The notes under the pieces were generated by a model. The model saw only the letters and a list, made by a program, of their open reading frames with translations, had not been told where the DNA came from and did not search any database. 64,000 nt of DNA from positions 625,001-689,000 of the forward strand of contig OY997596.1 of assembly GCA_963921825.1 (NCBI GenBank), in the 5' to 3' direction. A program made the translations under genes and the position numbers. Each line of letters starts with the position of its first letter. Position 1 is the stretch's first letter. Source of the stretch: Erodium maritimum. Its lineage: Eukaryota > Streptophyta > Magnoliopsida > Geraniales > Geraniaceae. Below are positions 46,485 to 57,230 of the stretch, piece after piece.

Positions 46485-46935
46485 CAACATATGTGTGAGT
46501 GGAAGACATCGGACATAGGGATTTCCGGTCGAGGATGTTACCCTTCATCTGTGTGAGGAGGAAGATATCGGGACTGATGTTGTGTGATCCAGTACGATAT
46601 AAGTAGCTGTGTGCATTCAATGGTATTGGCTTGTGCTGCAATACGATATTGGTGTGTGCCTCACTCGTGCCTTATTCTGGTTGTTTGATTATGTGCTGTC
46701 CTACGACATATGTGTGTGTGTTTGTTGTGTGCTTTATTCTCATTGGTTGGCTGTGTGCATTTTGTAAGTACTATTATGATTGTGGAAATAGTCGGTAATG
46801 GGAAGATTATGGCCCACATATGTGTGAGTGGAAGACATCGGACTGAGGGATTTCCGGTCGAGGATGTTACCCTTCATCTGTGTGAGGAGGAAGATATCGG
46901 GAGTGATGTTGTGTGATCCAGTATGATATAAGTAG
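46485..46935 (+). repeat. Internal duplication in the 3.4-kb LTR
   Basis: About 120 bp starting CATATGTGTGAGTGGAAGAC occur near 46489 and again near 46817, both running through TTTCCGGTCGAGGATGTTAC to GATATAAGTAG. Minisatellite-like duplication is shared in style with the other LTR of this family. Confidence 0.7.
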
Positions 46936-48149
46936 TTGTGTGCATCCGGTGGTGTTGGCTTATGCCGTTATATGACACCTGTGTATATCTCAATGTGTGC
47001 CTTTTTCTTGTTGTTTGGCTTTGTGCAATTCTTTTAAGTATATTTATGACTTTGTGAAAGTGATCGGTAACCGGGTGTCGGAACCGAGGCTTCGTGTACC
47101 GGTGCGACATAAGTGGACGGGATGTGATAGCCGGAAACGTTGTAAATTGTTATATTATGTTTTAGGGTGGGTCTACTATGTGCGATGTGCGTGTTGTTGG
47201 GCTTTGTGCGTTGTCTGTTGTGTGTGCCGGGTGGGCTGTCTGGCTTTGTGCCTTGGGTTAAGTGTGACTTTGGTCTTGTGAGAGTGTTTGGTGACTCGAG
47301 ATGGTTGTACCTGATTCCTGTGTTGCAGTGCGAGTTCGCACGTGTGGTCGGTTGTGAGATGACTGTAGGCGTTGTTCATTGAGAATTGTTAGGTGATGGA
47401 TGTCAAGAGCTAGTTGTGGGAAGTGGTTTGAGTTCGGTTCGTTGTGAGTTTGTGTTACGAGTTGTGTCTGATGGAAGGCTAAGTGTTGTCTTAGAGTAAT
47501 TGTCTTAATTTGACTTTCAATCGTTGTGCTTAACTAGTATGCCCTAATTGGATGGTTACCCGTGGTGATGAACTGTGGTTCAGAACCTTAACTACTTTTT
47601 CAACTGAGTGTAAGCTCACCCCCTTACTTTGTTGTGTTTTAGGTGTTGTTTGGGAGCTGTACTAGCAGGATTCTTGGAGTTTGGGAGCTAGCGAGGGTTT
47701 AGCTAGTGTCTAGCGACGTACCGTTAACTGTTGAACTATTTTACTGTTGTTTTATCGAGCTGCGACTCGCGAGGTTGTTTAAAGGTTTAAGAGGATGAAT
47801 TGAGACTGTTGTCTTTATTTTCGATTAAAATTATTATTGTATTAGTTCACGTCTCGAGTCCGGTCAAAACCGGATTTGGGGCGTGACATTGATTCATTGG
47901 ATAAACTTTGATAAACAAGAACGATACACAACCTACTTGGACAAGGAAGACTCTAAAGTTTATTGTGAAACAGAGGTATTGGACATCGAAAATGTTCAAC
48001 TCAACACATTGGTTGATGAGATTTGTCGCATATTGCTTGAAGGACGTAACATGGTGAATATTCAACTCATTGTACGCTCCACCGATGACCTAAAGCTTGG
48101 CCAATGTGATGGTAGTATTTCATTTGGGCCAATAATATTTGGGCCTTAA

Positions 48150-49024
48150 GTGAGAATTTGATCGATGTCTTTTTTTCCTATGAAAATTATAATAAGTAAA
48201 TTTTTTCATATAAGTATTATACTATATCATATTGAGAAAATAAGCATCAACGTCTATTTATAGCACTAAAAAACTCTAAAATAGGTGACAAAGATTAATT
48301 TCTAACGAGACACCCCCGATGGATATGATTTAATGTCTAGAATTCTATATATAAAAAAACTCAAATATTCAATATATTTTCATGTCAAGTTTATATATGA
48401 TAGGTTCCGATAGTCCTAGAAAATTACACCAAATTATGCTAGCTTATATGTGAACTCGTGTATAGATATTTACTATCATCATCTTCTAGACTCTAACTAG
48501 TATTAATCATATATAACCAAAGATAAGAAAACCGTCAGAACCTATAATAACGACGCAAGGTAGTATCTAGGTGAGAATTTTCTAGAACTAAGGACATTCG
48601 GTATCGAAACCCACCAGTTAACCAACACAAACAAAATATGACAGGGCCAACACATTCTCTCGGTTACCTCATGATATATGTCCAAGTTTATTTAACTATT
48701 GTTGCTCTTTAAAACTTAAAGAAGTTTATAAACAAACTCGTGCTTATTGATCCTTTTTGATTTGTGACTAAGGAATCACAAACAAACAATCATTCATGTT
48801 CATGCCTTTTGGTCTTTCCTCTTTGTTGATTATCTCTATATCCTGTGTGTAATAATTTCTTTGTACTATGGACTCTCCGTTGAGCATCTCTATGGCCATT
48901 ATTGGTAAACATCTCAAACTTTTACGAGTAAATCATTTTCTCTAGAGCATTGGCAATACCACTCCATGTGATAGGTATATAAAGTCATCTATACTAATTG
49001 TATTCTTTAATCATGAAATGAAAC
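48150..49024 (-). repeat. Dispersed repeat R, copy C (inverted)
   Basis: The reverse complement of this segment aligns with 9210-10065 over its length, from GTTTCATTTCATGATTAAAG to GATCGATCAAATTCT-like sequence, with scattered differences. It lacks the GGGCCGGCCCTG end of copy B. Confidence 0.75.
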
Positions 49025-49343
49025 TTACATACTTATTGCATTAATTTTTGAAGGGTTTCTTTTTATCTTGACTTGTATTTTAGTCAAGTTAGTCTTGGTT
49101 TCTTATACAACCTTTACCGTTTGTAATGTATATTAGTACCCCCAAGTTTCAATATTGTTAAACCCAACAAGACTCATGCTTCTAGTCTATTGGTCTCATA
49201 AATTATTCTTCGATAAATGATCCAATTTTTTTTACTAAACATTTTACTACAAAGTTAGGCCATTCTAGCACAAGTTATTATTTATGTCATGTTTCTCTGC
49301 CAATAAGACAATATTGATATTCTTGAAGACTCGTCTTTAGATA
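49025..49343. other. Spacer
   Basis: AT-rich sequence between repeat R copy C and the large Mutator-like block; nothing recognised. Confidence 0.4.
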
Positions 49344-49655
49344 CATATCTACAAAGGCACTTTCACATGTTACCTATGCTTAAATTGTTACTTGTTACCC
49401 AAATCTAGGCCATTGAACTTTGAAATCCAATGGCTATAAATTTTCAACCTCAATTATCCAAAAATTAAATAAAAATAACAACAAAAAGGTAGTTTTGTAA
49501 TTTTGTCTTTCTTAAAAAAAATTACTGCAGAAATATTTTTTTAAGGTCTCAAATTGACTTTTTAAAATATTTTATTTAAAATTTAATATTCTTTTTTTTT
49601 CAAATTTCGATCAGTACTCAAATCCCCAACACATTACAGAATGTTATTTATAATA

Positions 49656-51652
49656 GGGTAAACTACAAATACATACCCCATACTTTACACGATTAACCAA
49701 TACCTACGTTAATCTTTTTTTATAACCAATACATACTCAATTGTTACCGAAATATAACAGATAGCCCATGCCGTCTGATTTTCCATCCATTTTCTGTTAA
49801 TTTTTTCAAAAATACCCATAATACCCTTAACCCTAATCCAACTACATCTTTCAAATATTTACGAAAATACCATCACTTATTTACGAAATTACCATTGTTT
49901 ACAAAAAAACATTTCTTATAAATCATTTCTTATAAATATTTTATTAATTCTGTTTTATATATTTAATTAAAATTTGATTTTTTTTAAATTCCTAATTATT
50001 TTTTTTGATAATTCTGAAATGTTTTGTTTTTATTAATTATTTTTAATACTTCTTTTTCTAATATTTCTTTTTTAATATAATCAAATAACAGTAAATATAT
50101 ATTTTTATTAAAATGAAAATTTCATTATTTTTTTTATAAAATCAGTTTTTATTTTAAAAAAAATAGTTTTTTTATTAAAAACAGTTTTATAAAATCACTT
50201 TTTATTTTTTAAAAATTATTTTTTATTTTTAAAAATTAATATAAAAAAATTGTTTTTATTTATGAAAAATATTTTTATTTTTAAAAATTAAAATTTTATT
50301 TCTAAAAAATCATTAGTAGCTTCGTTCCCCAAAATTCTCTAACCTATTCTAACCCCCCAAATCGTTTCTTCAAACCTTCTCTACATCTCCGCCTCCATAT
50401 CTTCTTGCCCAGTTCGTCCATGGAGCTCGTCGGCCATCCATTACCAGCAAGAGTTGAAAGACGACTGGGGATTCAGACCCTTAGTGCTCGGGTTTCAGGA
50501 AGGTCAGATGTTGTGGTTTGAGACAGCGGCGGAGCAGGTATGGTGGCGGAGTAGGTACGGCGGCGGAGCAGGTTAGCGTGGATCTGCAGACTGGCCGATG
50601 AATTAGACGGAGAACACATCAGCGCCGACGTGAATCTACAGACATCCCCGACCACCTCATTGTCGTCAAACTCCTCGGAGGACCTCGTGTCCGGAGAACG
50701 CGATTTGTATTTCGATTTAGAAGTCGGCGATGGTTTTTCTCCGATTTTTACTTCGATTTCTATTTCGATTTTTCAGTTTGATTTAGAAGTTGAGTTAGGG
50801 TTCGTACCTTCTCTGTTCATTCATGTATATTGAAACTGATGAGTTATAGAAGGAGATTTGGGGTTTAGAAGCTGAGTTTCGGTATGTTTATGATTCATGT
50901 AAATTAGTTTCAATTTTTTGTCGATTAAACTGATTGTTGGTTGTTCTACAATTCGATTCAAGGCTGAAAATTTTCCTAATCTGAAATCAAAGCTTGACCA
51001 TTGTTGAAACAGGAGAGAGAAACATATCAGGAGGAGAGAGAAAATGGTGCTGGGTAGAAAATTTGAAAAAACAATATATATATATATATAAATAAAATAT
51101 TGATTTTTATATTAAAAAAATGATTTTTTATAAATAAAAATGATTTCTTAATATAAAACAGATTCTAAAAAAAGTGAATTAATTAAAATAAAAGCTGATT
51201 TTTTTGTTAATAAAATTAAATTTATTTACTGTTATTTGATTATATTAAAAAAAAGAAATATTAGAAAAAGAGGTGTTAAAAATAATTAATAAAAACAAAA
51301 CATTTCTGATTTATCAAAAATAATAATTAGGAATTTAAAAAAAATAAAATTTTAATTAAATATATAAAACAGAATAAATAAAATATTTATAAGAAATGTT
51401 TTTTTTGTAAACAATGGTAATTTCGTAAATAAGTGATGGTATTTTCGTAAATATTTGAAAGATGTAGTTGGATTAGGGTTAAGGGTATTATGGGTATTTT
51501 TGAAAAAACTAACAGAAAATGGATGGAAAATCATACAGCATGGGCTATCTGTTATATTTCGGTAACAATTGAGTATGTATTGGTTATAAAAAAAGATTGA
51601 CGTAGGTATCAGTTAATCGTGTAAAGTATGGGGTTGTATTTGTAGTTCACCC
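49656..51652. mobile_element. Inner Mutator-like element with very long terminal inverted repeats
   Basis: Identical 9-bp TSD TTTATAATA (49647-49655 and 51653-51661). The two ends (about 49656-50150 and 51180-51652) are inverted copies with high identity over nearly 500 bp, beginning GGGTAAACTACAAATACA and GGGTGAACTACAAATACA. The core (50330-51050) is GC-richer, with a splice- and UTR-like look and the 68-codon frame at 50630-50833, but no domain is recognised. The AT-rich AAATCAGTTTTTATTTT blocks resemble those at 42900-43060, so the two elements are related. Confidence 0.85.
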
Positions 51653-51887
51653 TTTATAATATTACATAAATTTTATATCAAAATTTCAGATATTTTATAT
51701 CGGGGATTTCAGATTTTAAATCGATAAAATCATATCAAAAATGAATGCAACTTGTTACATAATATAATAACAAAGATTACATAACTAAATGCTTTCCAAA
51801 AGTGTTAGTAAATAGAAGATAAATCATACGAAAAATTATATAAATAAATGCAATTTGTTACATAATACAATATAAACACAATAATTT

Positions 51888-52041
51888 ACATAATCATACC
51901 ATAATAGTTACATAATCAAACCTTAATAGTTACACAATCATCCCCTAATAATTACATAATCATACCTTAATAGTTACATAATCAAACTTTAATAGTTACA
52001 GAATCATTAACTAATAGTTACAAAATCATATCCTAAGCATT
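51888..52041 (+). repeat. 22-bp minisatellite, seven units
   Basis: Seven head-to-tail 22-bp units, each starting ACA and ending TAATAGTT or a variant, lie within the outer Mutator-like element. There are no spacers, so it is not a CRISPR-like array. Confidence 0.9.
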
Positions 52042-52268
52042 ACGGATCCCGAGTGTCACAAAAACACAATAAAGTACAAACACTTTCCCTAACAGTCAGG
52101 GTACAACACAGTTCGTGTTACAAAAATCTACCCTAAGATTACAAATTTAGACCCATAACATCAAAATAAATAAAAACGAAAAAAAAAACAGATCCTTCTA
52201 GGATAGTTCGAACTTGGCCGTTGAGAAAGCATGATGCAGCAACAAATTCACGGATGAGAACAAAAAAG

Positions 52269-52642
52269 CATTGTTCTAAAAATCCCGACTGGGCGCCGCC
52301 TAGGCGCCCGCCTACGCCTAGCCGACCCGCCTAGCCGCCTAGGCGATTCCTACAATTTTACGTAGTATACTGACTCAATTAAAATAATTAGATGGTTATG
52401 ATGTTGGTGATATTAGAGTTTGTGCTTCTGAATTGTTTGGTGTTATTTTTTAGGTATTTTAGATTTTAGTTACCATTTTTAATGTAATGAAATTCATATT
52501 TTATTTCTATATATAATAATATATCTATTAAAAATAAAAAAATACAAATCCGATTAATCCCCGATTAATCTCCGTCTAGTCTCCGATTAATCCTCGAAAG
52601 ACCTAGCCGTCCGATTAGCGCCTAGCGACTTTTAGAACCTTG
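52269..52642. mobile_element. hAT-type MITE
   Basis: Ends CATTGTTCTAAAAATC and TTTTAGAACCTTG are inverted repeats. The flanks carry the identical 8-bp CAAAAAAG (52261-52268 and 52643-52650). Subterminal GC-rich CGCCTAGGCG palindromes and repeated CCGATTAATC words are typical of this common plant repeat type. Confidence 0.85.
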
Positions 52643-52739
52643 CAAAAAAGTATATAAATTACATATTTCTATCTTTCAAATTACATATTTCTACCTATCA
52701 AATTATATAATCAAAAGAAAAAAAATAATAATAAATCAA

Positions 52740-53420
52740 AACAAAAAGCTTAGGACCTGAGACAGGGCATGAATGAAGATGCTGCTAAAGCTCGTCGGAG
52801 CCGACCCTAAGTTCACAACAGCGAGTTAAAGATCGGGACATAGTAAATCTGCCTGCAGCAAACCAGACGCATCATCCTTTGTCGAGCAGTGGCAGAGATC
52901 GATTGAGCAAGATGGGAGGAGCACACCGATTCTGCATGAGGCTGGTCGTGGATGCGTCTGCGGATCTGTGTTATAGGGAGCGCCGATGAGAAAAGAATGG
53001 ATGATGAAGAACGCGGCCACCGCAGCTCCTCCATGGAGAGCTTCAGCACGGGCAGCGCATCTCTTCCACGGCGAAACTTGTCGGAACACGAGCATAAGGT
53101 CACCGGAGCCATGGGACGGAGAAGGAAGAACATGCCATAGCAGCTCATATACTGCAAGGATGAACTCGTGCGTCGTGGTGGTGTTGAAACTTTGTCTGTG
53201 CTTCGTCGTGGGCAAGGACGACTTCGTGTGTTCCTCGGACCGCGATGAGCTCTGATCAACGAAGATGATGAACACGGGTGTCGGCGACAGAAGATGGTGT
53301 TGGCTTGTTTCAAAGGCAGCGTCTTCTTTGCCCTGAAGATCCGGTGACGGCGGTGGCTCTGTTGTTGTTTCACGGCAAGAGGAAAGTCACGACATTGGGC
53401 GTCTAAAAGGAATTAGGAGA
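52740..53420. other. GC-rich gene-like core of the outer Mutator-like element
   Basis: Overlapping frames on both strands (for example minus 52813-53373, plus 52986-53255) reflect high GC, not overlapping genes. I recognise no family. It may be a captured host sequence, which a similarity search could identify. Confidence 0.4.
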
Positions 53421-53665
53421 GATCACATTGACAAAGAAAATGATGGTACGAGGGTTTAGTAGAGTTAGGTAAATATGTAGGTTTGTAATGACATAATTGT
53501 CCTCTGATTATGTGGAATTATTGAACATAAATTAAAGTTTCTATTAATTACAATTATGTGCCACTTACTCTACAACAATTGGATCAGCGTAATCCAATGG
53601 CTCAAAATCAAGTAACAAGTAACATTATAAGAGTAGGTAACACTTGAAAGTGATTCCATATCTAC

Positions 53666-54299
53666 ATTTAAATGTCTAAGAACTTTATTTATAAAGTATC
53701 AAAGAAGTAGGATATATCAAATCAGCACTTATTGGAAGATAGTCCCGGAATCACATCACGACCCACTATCGGATGGGAAGTAGACGGAACCTCAAAAGCA
53801 TCCTAGAGGTTTGGAACCCAATAAGGCAAAGGGTTGGAAGAAGACAGGGCATACATATTCCCGGATGAGCCGCCTGAAGCGGGCCCTCGGACTCACTCAT
53901 ACCACTATCCCCCCTCCTGTTTCTCGAGGATTGAGAAGGAAAAGGGTGAGATTGTAGGATGAAGTCTTGTCTCGTACAACCCCCAATCGGGTTCCTCTAA
54001 CCTAGTTTCATCGAGCAGAGCATCCTTTTCTACTCGGGGAAACAAGATCAACCAATGGTCGGTCACACAATCATCACCCCAACCTCCCACAAGGATCTTT
54101 AACAGGTTTACACCACTCCCACACGAAAAGTTGACTTTAGGATGATCTTTGTGTTCTTTGTTTTGGGTTTTATGTTTTAGTCGATTGTTTTTGCCCTCAT
54201 GTGTCTATAATGCGAAATAGACTTTGTCTACAAATCCAAGAGCATCAGTTAGCTCATGGGAGTCCCAGACTTTATTCTGAAACCCAAGGTCTTACGCCC
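53666..54299. other. Unassigned, moderately GC-rich segment
   Basis: 53740-54110 differs in composition from its surroundings and holds a 61-codon minus frame (53905-54090). An organellar or retroelement origin is possible but I could not match it. A short shared frame seems to continue across the LTR into 57044. Confidence 0.3.
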
Positions 54300-54304
54300 A
54301 GTAT

Positions 54305-57038
54305 TGTAAGAACCGCCCCGGGTCAACACCGGTCGAACCAGTGAAATTTGGGAAAAGTTAACTTTCCGTCGGAAAAGTCAACCGATGACTCCGGGAGTCA
54401 TTCAGGACCTTTCTGGGACCCAAAAAGCTTAGCCGTCGTTAAGGTTAGCTTAGTTGGGTCATTTCCTTTCAAATGAGTACTTTTGCGAAAAAAGTCAAAT
54501 TCGGGTCAAACGGGGTCGAATTAGGAGTTTTATCGGTTTAATTTAATTGGGCTGGGGAAATGGTGAGTGGAGGTAGACCCCACATGGACACATGTCCATG
54601 AGTCTTGGAGGAGAAGAAAGGGGTGAGAAAAGACCTATTTGCCCTCATTTTTGGGTCTAAAGAGGAAAGGGACTAAAGGGGCAAAATGGACAATTCTAAT
54701 TTAGGTTAAAGGCCACATGAGAAGCAATTTCAGCCCATATTTTGTGTCTTGGCCGAAAATTCCTAGAGAGAGAGAGAGTGGAGCTTCTATTTTTGAAGAA
54801 GAAGAAGAAGTGGAGAAGAAGGCCTTCTCCCTTGTTTCCACCATCAAAGTTCTTCATTTTCTTCATATTTCTCATCCTTTCTTCTTTTCCTAAGGTAAGC
54901 TTCCAATCAAATCTTCTTTTGATGAACTTTGGGTTGTGGGTTTGGTAGAAAATGCATGATTTAGGCTTGGGTAGTTTGGGATTGAGGTTTTCCTTGATCA
55001 ATTTGATTAAGTCTTGGAGTTTTGAGGTTTTTGGGACTGAAATTCGGAGGTTCTGAAGCTAGAACTTGGAGCTCACGCGGTCCGGAGAGAGGCACGGAAC
55101 ATGTCTCTGACCGGCCCTCTGAGCAGCACGGAACGGGTCTCTGACCGGCCCTCTGAGCGGCCCTCTAGAAGGCCCTCTGAGCAGCATGGAACGAGTCGGA
55201 TGCCGGGCCTGTGGGTCGCCCGGAATGGGCTGAATGCCGGCCCTGTGTACCGTCCGGAACGGGCCTTGTTCCGGCCCGGATTCCAAAACGGTCTGTGCTT
55301 TTTTGTCGGGGATAATTTGGGTGTTATCTCTTTAAACCACCCTTGAATGATTATTAATTCTCGTATTACTTTGTGATCTTAGACGTTGTTCCCGATCACG
55401 GCGGAGGAGGCTACTAGGCGACTCGTGGTTGTTCGTGTTGGATAGCGGTTAAGGTAGGGAAAAGTAGCGAATATCGGTTTAAATGCGGAAAGTTACTAGA
55501 AATGCATATAGGACATTAATAACCGGTATAGTCTTAGAAATGCATATAGAATGTGAATAACTAGTGTACTCGTATTTAAATTATGGAACCACTTGCGGGC
55601 CATGTCGTGCCCGTAAGTGTGGGAATTGATGTGTTGTAGAATTGCATGTGGGTCAGGTCGCGCCTGTAGGTTGTATGATGATTGCACTTTGTTTGTGAAT
55701 AGTAGCGTTGGAATGTTTAGTCCGTGGTATGTTCCGTTTTTAAAGTAATGGTCGTGATATGTTATGAGAATGTGGTGAATGCTAGTGTGAACTATTGCCT
55801 TGTGACATGTTTGAGACCATGTATGTGTGTACCCCGGTAGGATATCTAGGCCGAGGATGGTGTTCCGGTCCGATATCGTGGCCGATGTTGTGTGTTCTGG
55901 CACGATATGTTCCGAGGCTATGTGTTCCGGTATGGTATCTATACAGATGGAGGATTCCGGTATAGGATATATAGGCCGAGGATGGTGTTCTGGGTACGCG
56001 GTACCTGAGGCTAGATGTTCCAGTATGGTATCTATACCGACGGAGTATTCCGGTATAGGAAATCTAGGCCGAGGATGGTGTTCTGGGGCGATATCTAGAC
56101 CGATGATGTGTGTTCCGGTACGGTGTGTCCCGAGGCTAGGTGTTCAGGTGTGATGTCCTGACCGATATTGTGTGTTCCGGCATGATACCTATACCGACAG
56201 AGGATTCCGGTATAGGATGTCATGACCAATATTGTGTGTTCCGGCATGATACATATACCGACGGAGGATTCCGGTATAGGATGTCCTGACCGATATTGTG
56301 TGTTCCGGCATGATACCTATACCGACAGAGGATTCCGGTATAGGATATCCTGACCGATACTGTGTGTTCTGATATACGTATACCCTAATGCTGTGTGTTC
56401 CGGTGTGATACCTATACCGATGGAGGATTCCGGTATAGGATATCTAGACCGATGATGTGTATTGGTAATGAATTATTGTGTGTATTTACTCGGTGACTCT
56501 TGAGATATGGTTTGAGTGTGAACAGTGAGAAATTGTTAATTGTTAAGCAAGGTTGATTTCACACGCTAAGTGTGGCGATCGGGTAAGTGGTGTAATCAAA
56601 CGATGTATGGTTAAGTGAGGTAAGTTATGATTGTGGTTGTGATTACTGTTCGATTCGTTAGTTATTGTACTTTACTAGTATGTCATATTTGGACGGGTAT
56701 CCGTGGGTGAGCGACATGCTCATCCCCTTTACTACTTTTTCCTACTGAGCGAAAGCTCACCCCCTTCTCTACTGTTCTACAGGTTTTGAGCGAGATTTGA
56801 TTTAGAGGACGTCTCGGAGCTTGAGAGCTTAGCGAGAGTCCTAGTTGGATGGTCTAGAGACGTACTTCCTTTTTTGTACCAAACTTTTATGTTGGGATTT
56901 CGAGTATTTGACTCTTATTGTCAGGATTGATCAGTTTGAACTATGTTTTTTGAATTTATTTCTTTTAAATTTTACTTCCTTTATTATTATTTTAGTTCAC
57001 GTCTCGAGTCCGGTCAAAACCGGATTTGGGGCGTGACA
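54305..57038 (+). mobile_element. Solo LTR, 2.7 kb, same family as 44496-47888
   Basis: Starts TGTAAGAACCGCCCC and ends GGGGCGTGACA, flanked by identical 5-bp AGTAT (54300-54304 and 57039-57043). A T-rich promoter-like zone and GAGAGAGAGAG near 54767 precede a region rich in GGCCCTCTGAGC repeats (55080-55200), then a minisatellite. The right end is identical to the 3.4-kb LTR for at least 40 bp. No internal region or partner LTR is present. Confidence 0.85.
55830..56460 (+). repeat. About 64-bp minisatellite in the LTR
   Basis: Units beginning GTGTGTTCCGG and containing GATACCTATACCGA and GGATTCCGGTATAGGAT recur six or more times, the clearest three between about 56170 and 56360. Partial units of about 31 bp are interspersed. 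Confidence 0.85.
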
Positions 57039-57043
57039 AGTAT

Positions 57044-57208
57044 CTATTACATTCTTTTGGTAAAAATTATCTCGCCTCACTTCAAAAAGTTAATTCTGAT
57101 TATATAAATGTAATTGGGTTTAACTCGACTCGTTTGCATCGTTATATAAAACATTACACACCAAATTTGACCGATACTTCGGATATTATAGATTTAAACG
57201 ATAAATAA
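57044..57208 (+). other. Short open frame of unknown origin
   Basis: A frame of about 55 codons right of the LTR (ending SDIIDLNDK) reads smoothly and stops at 57206. It is probably the end of an older sequence cut by the LTR insertion. No family recognised. Confidence 0.3.
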
Positions 57209-57230
57209 GAAGAAGTTTTGGCACTGCCAT

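Larger units (their letters stand above)
44496..47888 (+). mobile_element. Solo LTR, 3.4 kb, carrying a host gene fragment
   Basis: Starts TGTAAAGCCCGC and ends GGGGCGTGACA, flanked by identical 5-bp duplications TTGAT (44491-44495 and 47889-47893). The last 40 bp, including GTCTCGAGTCCGGTCAAAAC, are identical to the end of the LTR at 54305-57038, so they are one family. The two match in their right halves (GGAAAGTTACTAG, CGTGCCCGTA) but differ in the left. No primer-binding site or coding region adjoins it, so it is a solo LTR, probably Ty3-like. The frames inside (44577-44987, 46126-46641 and others) are not genes. Confidence 0.85.
44330..48149 (+). pseudogene. RNase H-like (RVT_3 type) relic split by a solo LTR
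   Basis: The fragment occupies 44330-44495 and resumes at 47889-48149. Across the LTR, with one TSD copy removed, the frame reads NCATDFVANL, then LPKGL followed by IHWINFDK. This parallels NHAADFLSTL, MPKGL and KWITHDK in the fragment at 4885-5292. The domain start is missing and upstream frames contain stops. It was already a relic, or became one, when the LTR element landed. Its right end runs into dispersed repeat R copy C. Confidence 0.55.
49353..53656. mobile_element. Outer Mutator-like element with nested insertions
   Basis: Flanked by the identical 9-bp TSD CATATCTAC (49344-49352 and 53657-53665). The terminal inverted repeats are about 100 bp: CACTTTCACATGTTACCTA on the left and the inverse of TAGGTAACACTTGAAAGTG on the right, continuing through ATTGTTACTTGTTAC and CCAATGG words. 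Removing the inner element (49656-51652 plus one TSD) and the hAT MITE leaves about 1.9 kb. The core at 52740-53400 is GC-rich and gene-like, but no protein family was recognised and no transposase is present. Confidence 0.8.

Noticed and set aside
46126..46641. 171-codon minus-strand frame
   Set aside because: It lies inside the 3.4-kb solo LTR, overlaps its internal duplication and has no domain; the reading is a by-product of repeated GTGTG words.
51888..52041. Possible CRISPR-like array
   Set aside because: The units are contiguous with no spacers and this is a plant genome; it is a minisatellite.
53740..54110. Mitochondrial DNA insertion
   Set aside because: Composition suggested it, but I could not identify any mitochondrial gene in it, so it is only reported as unassigned.
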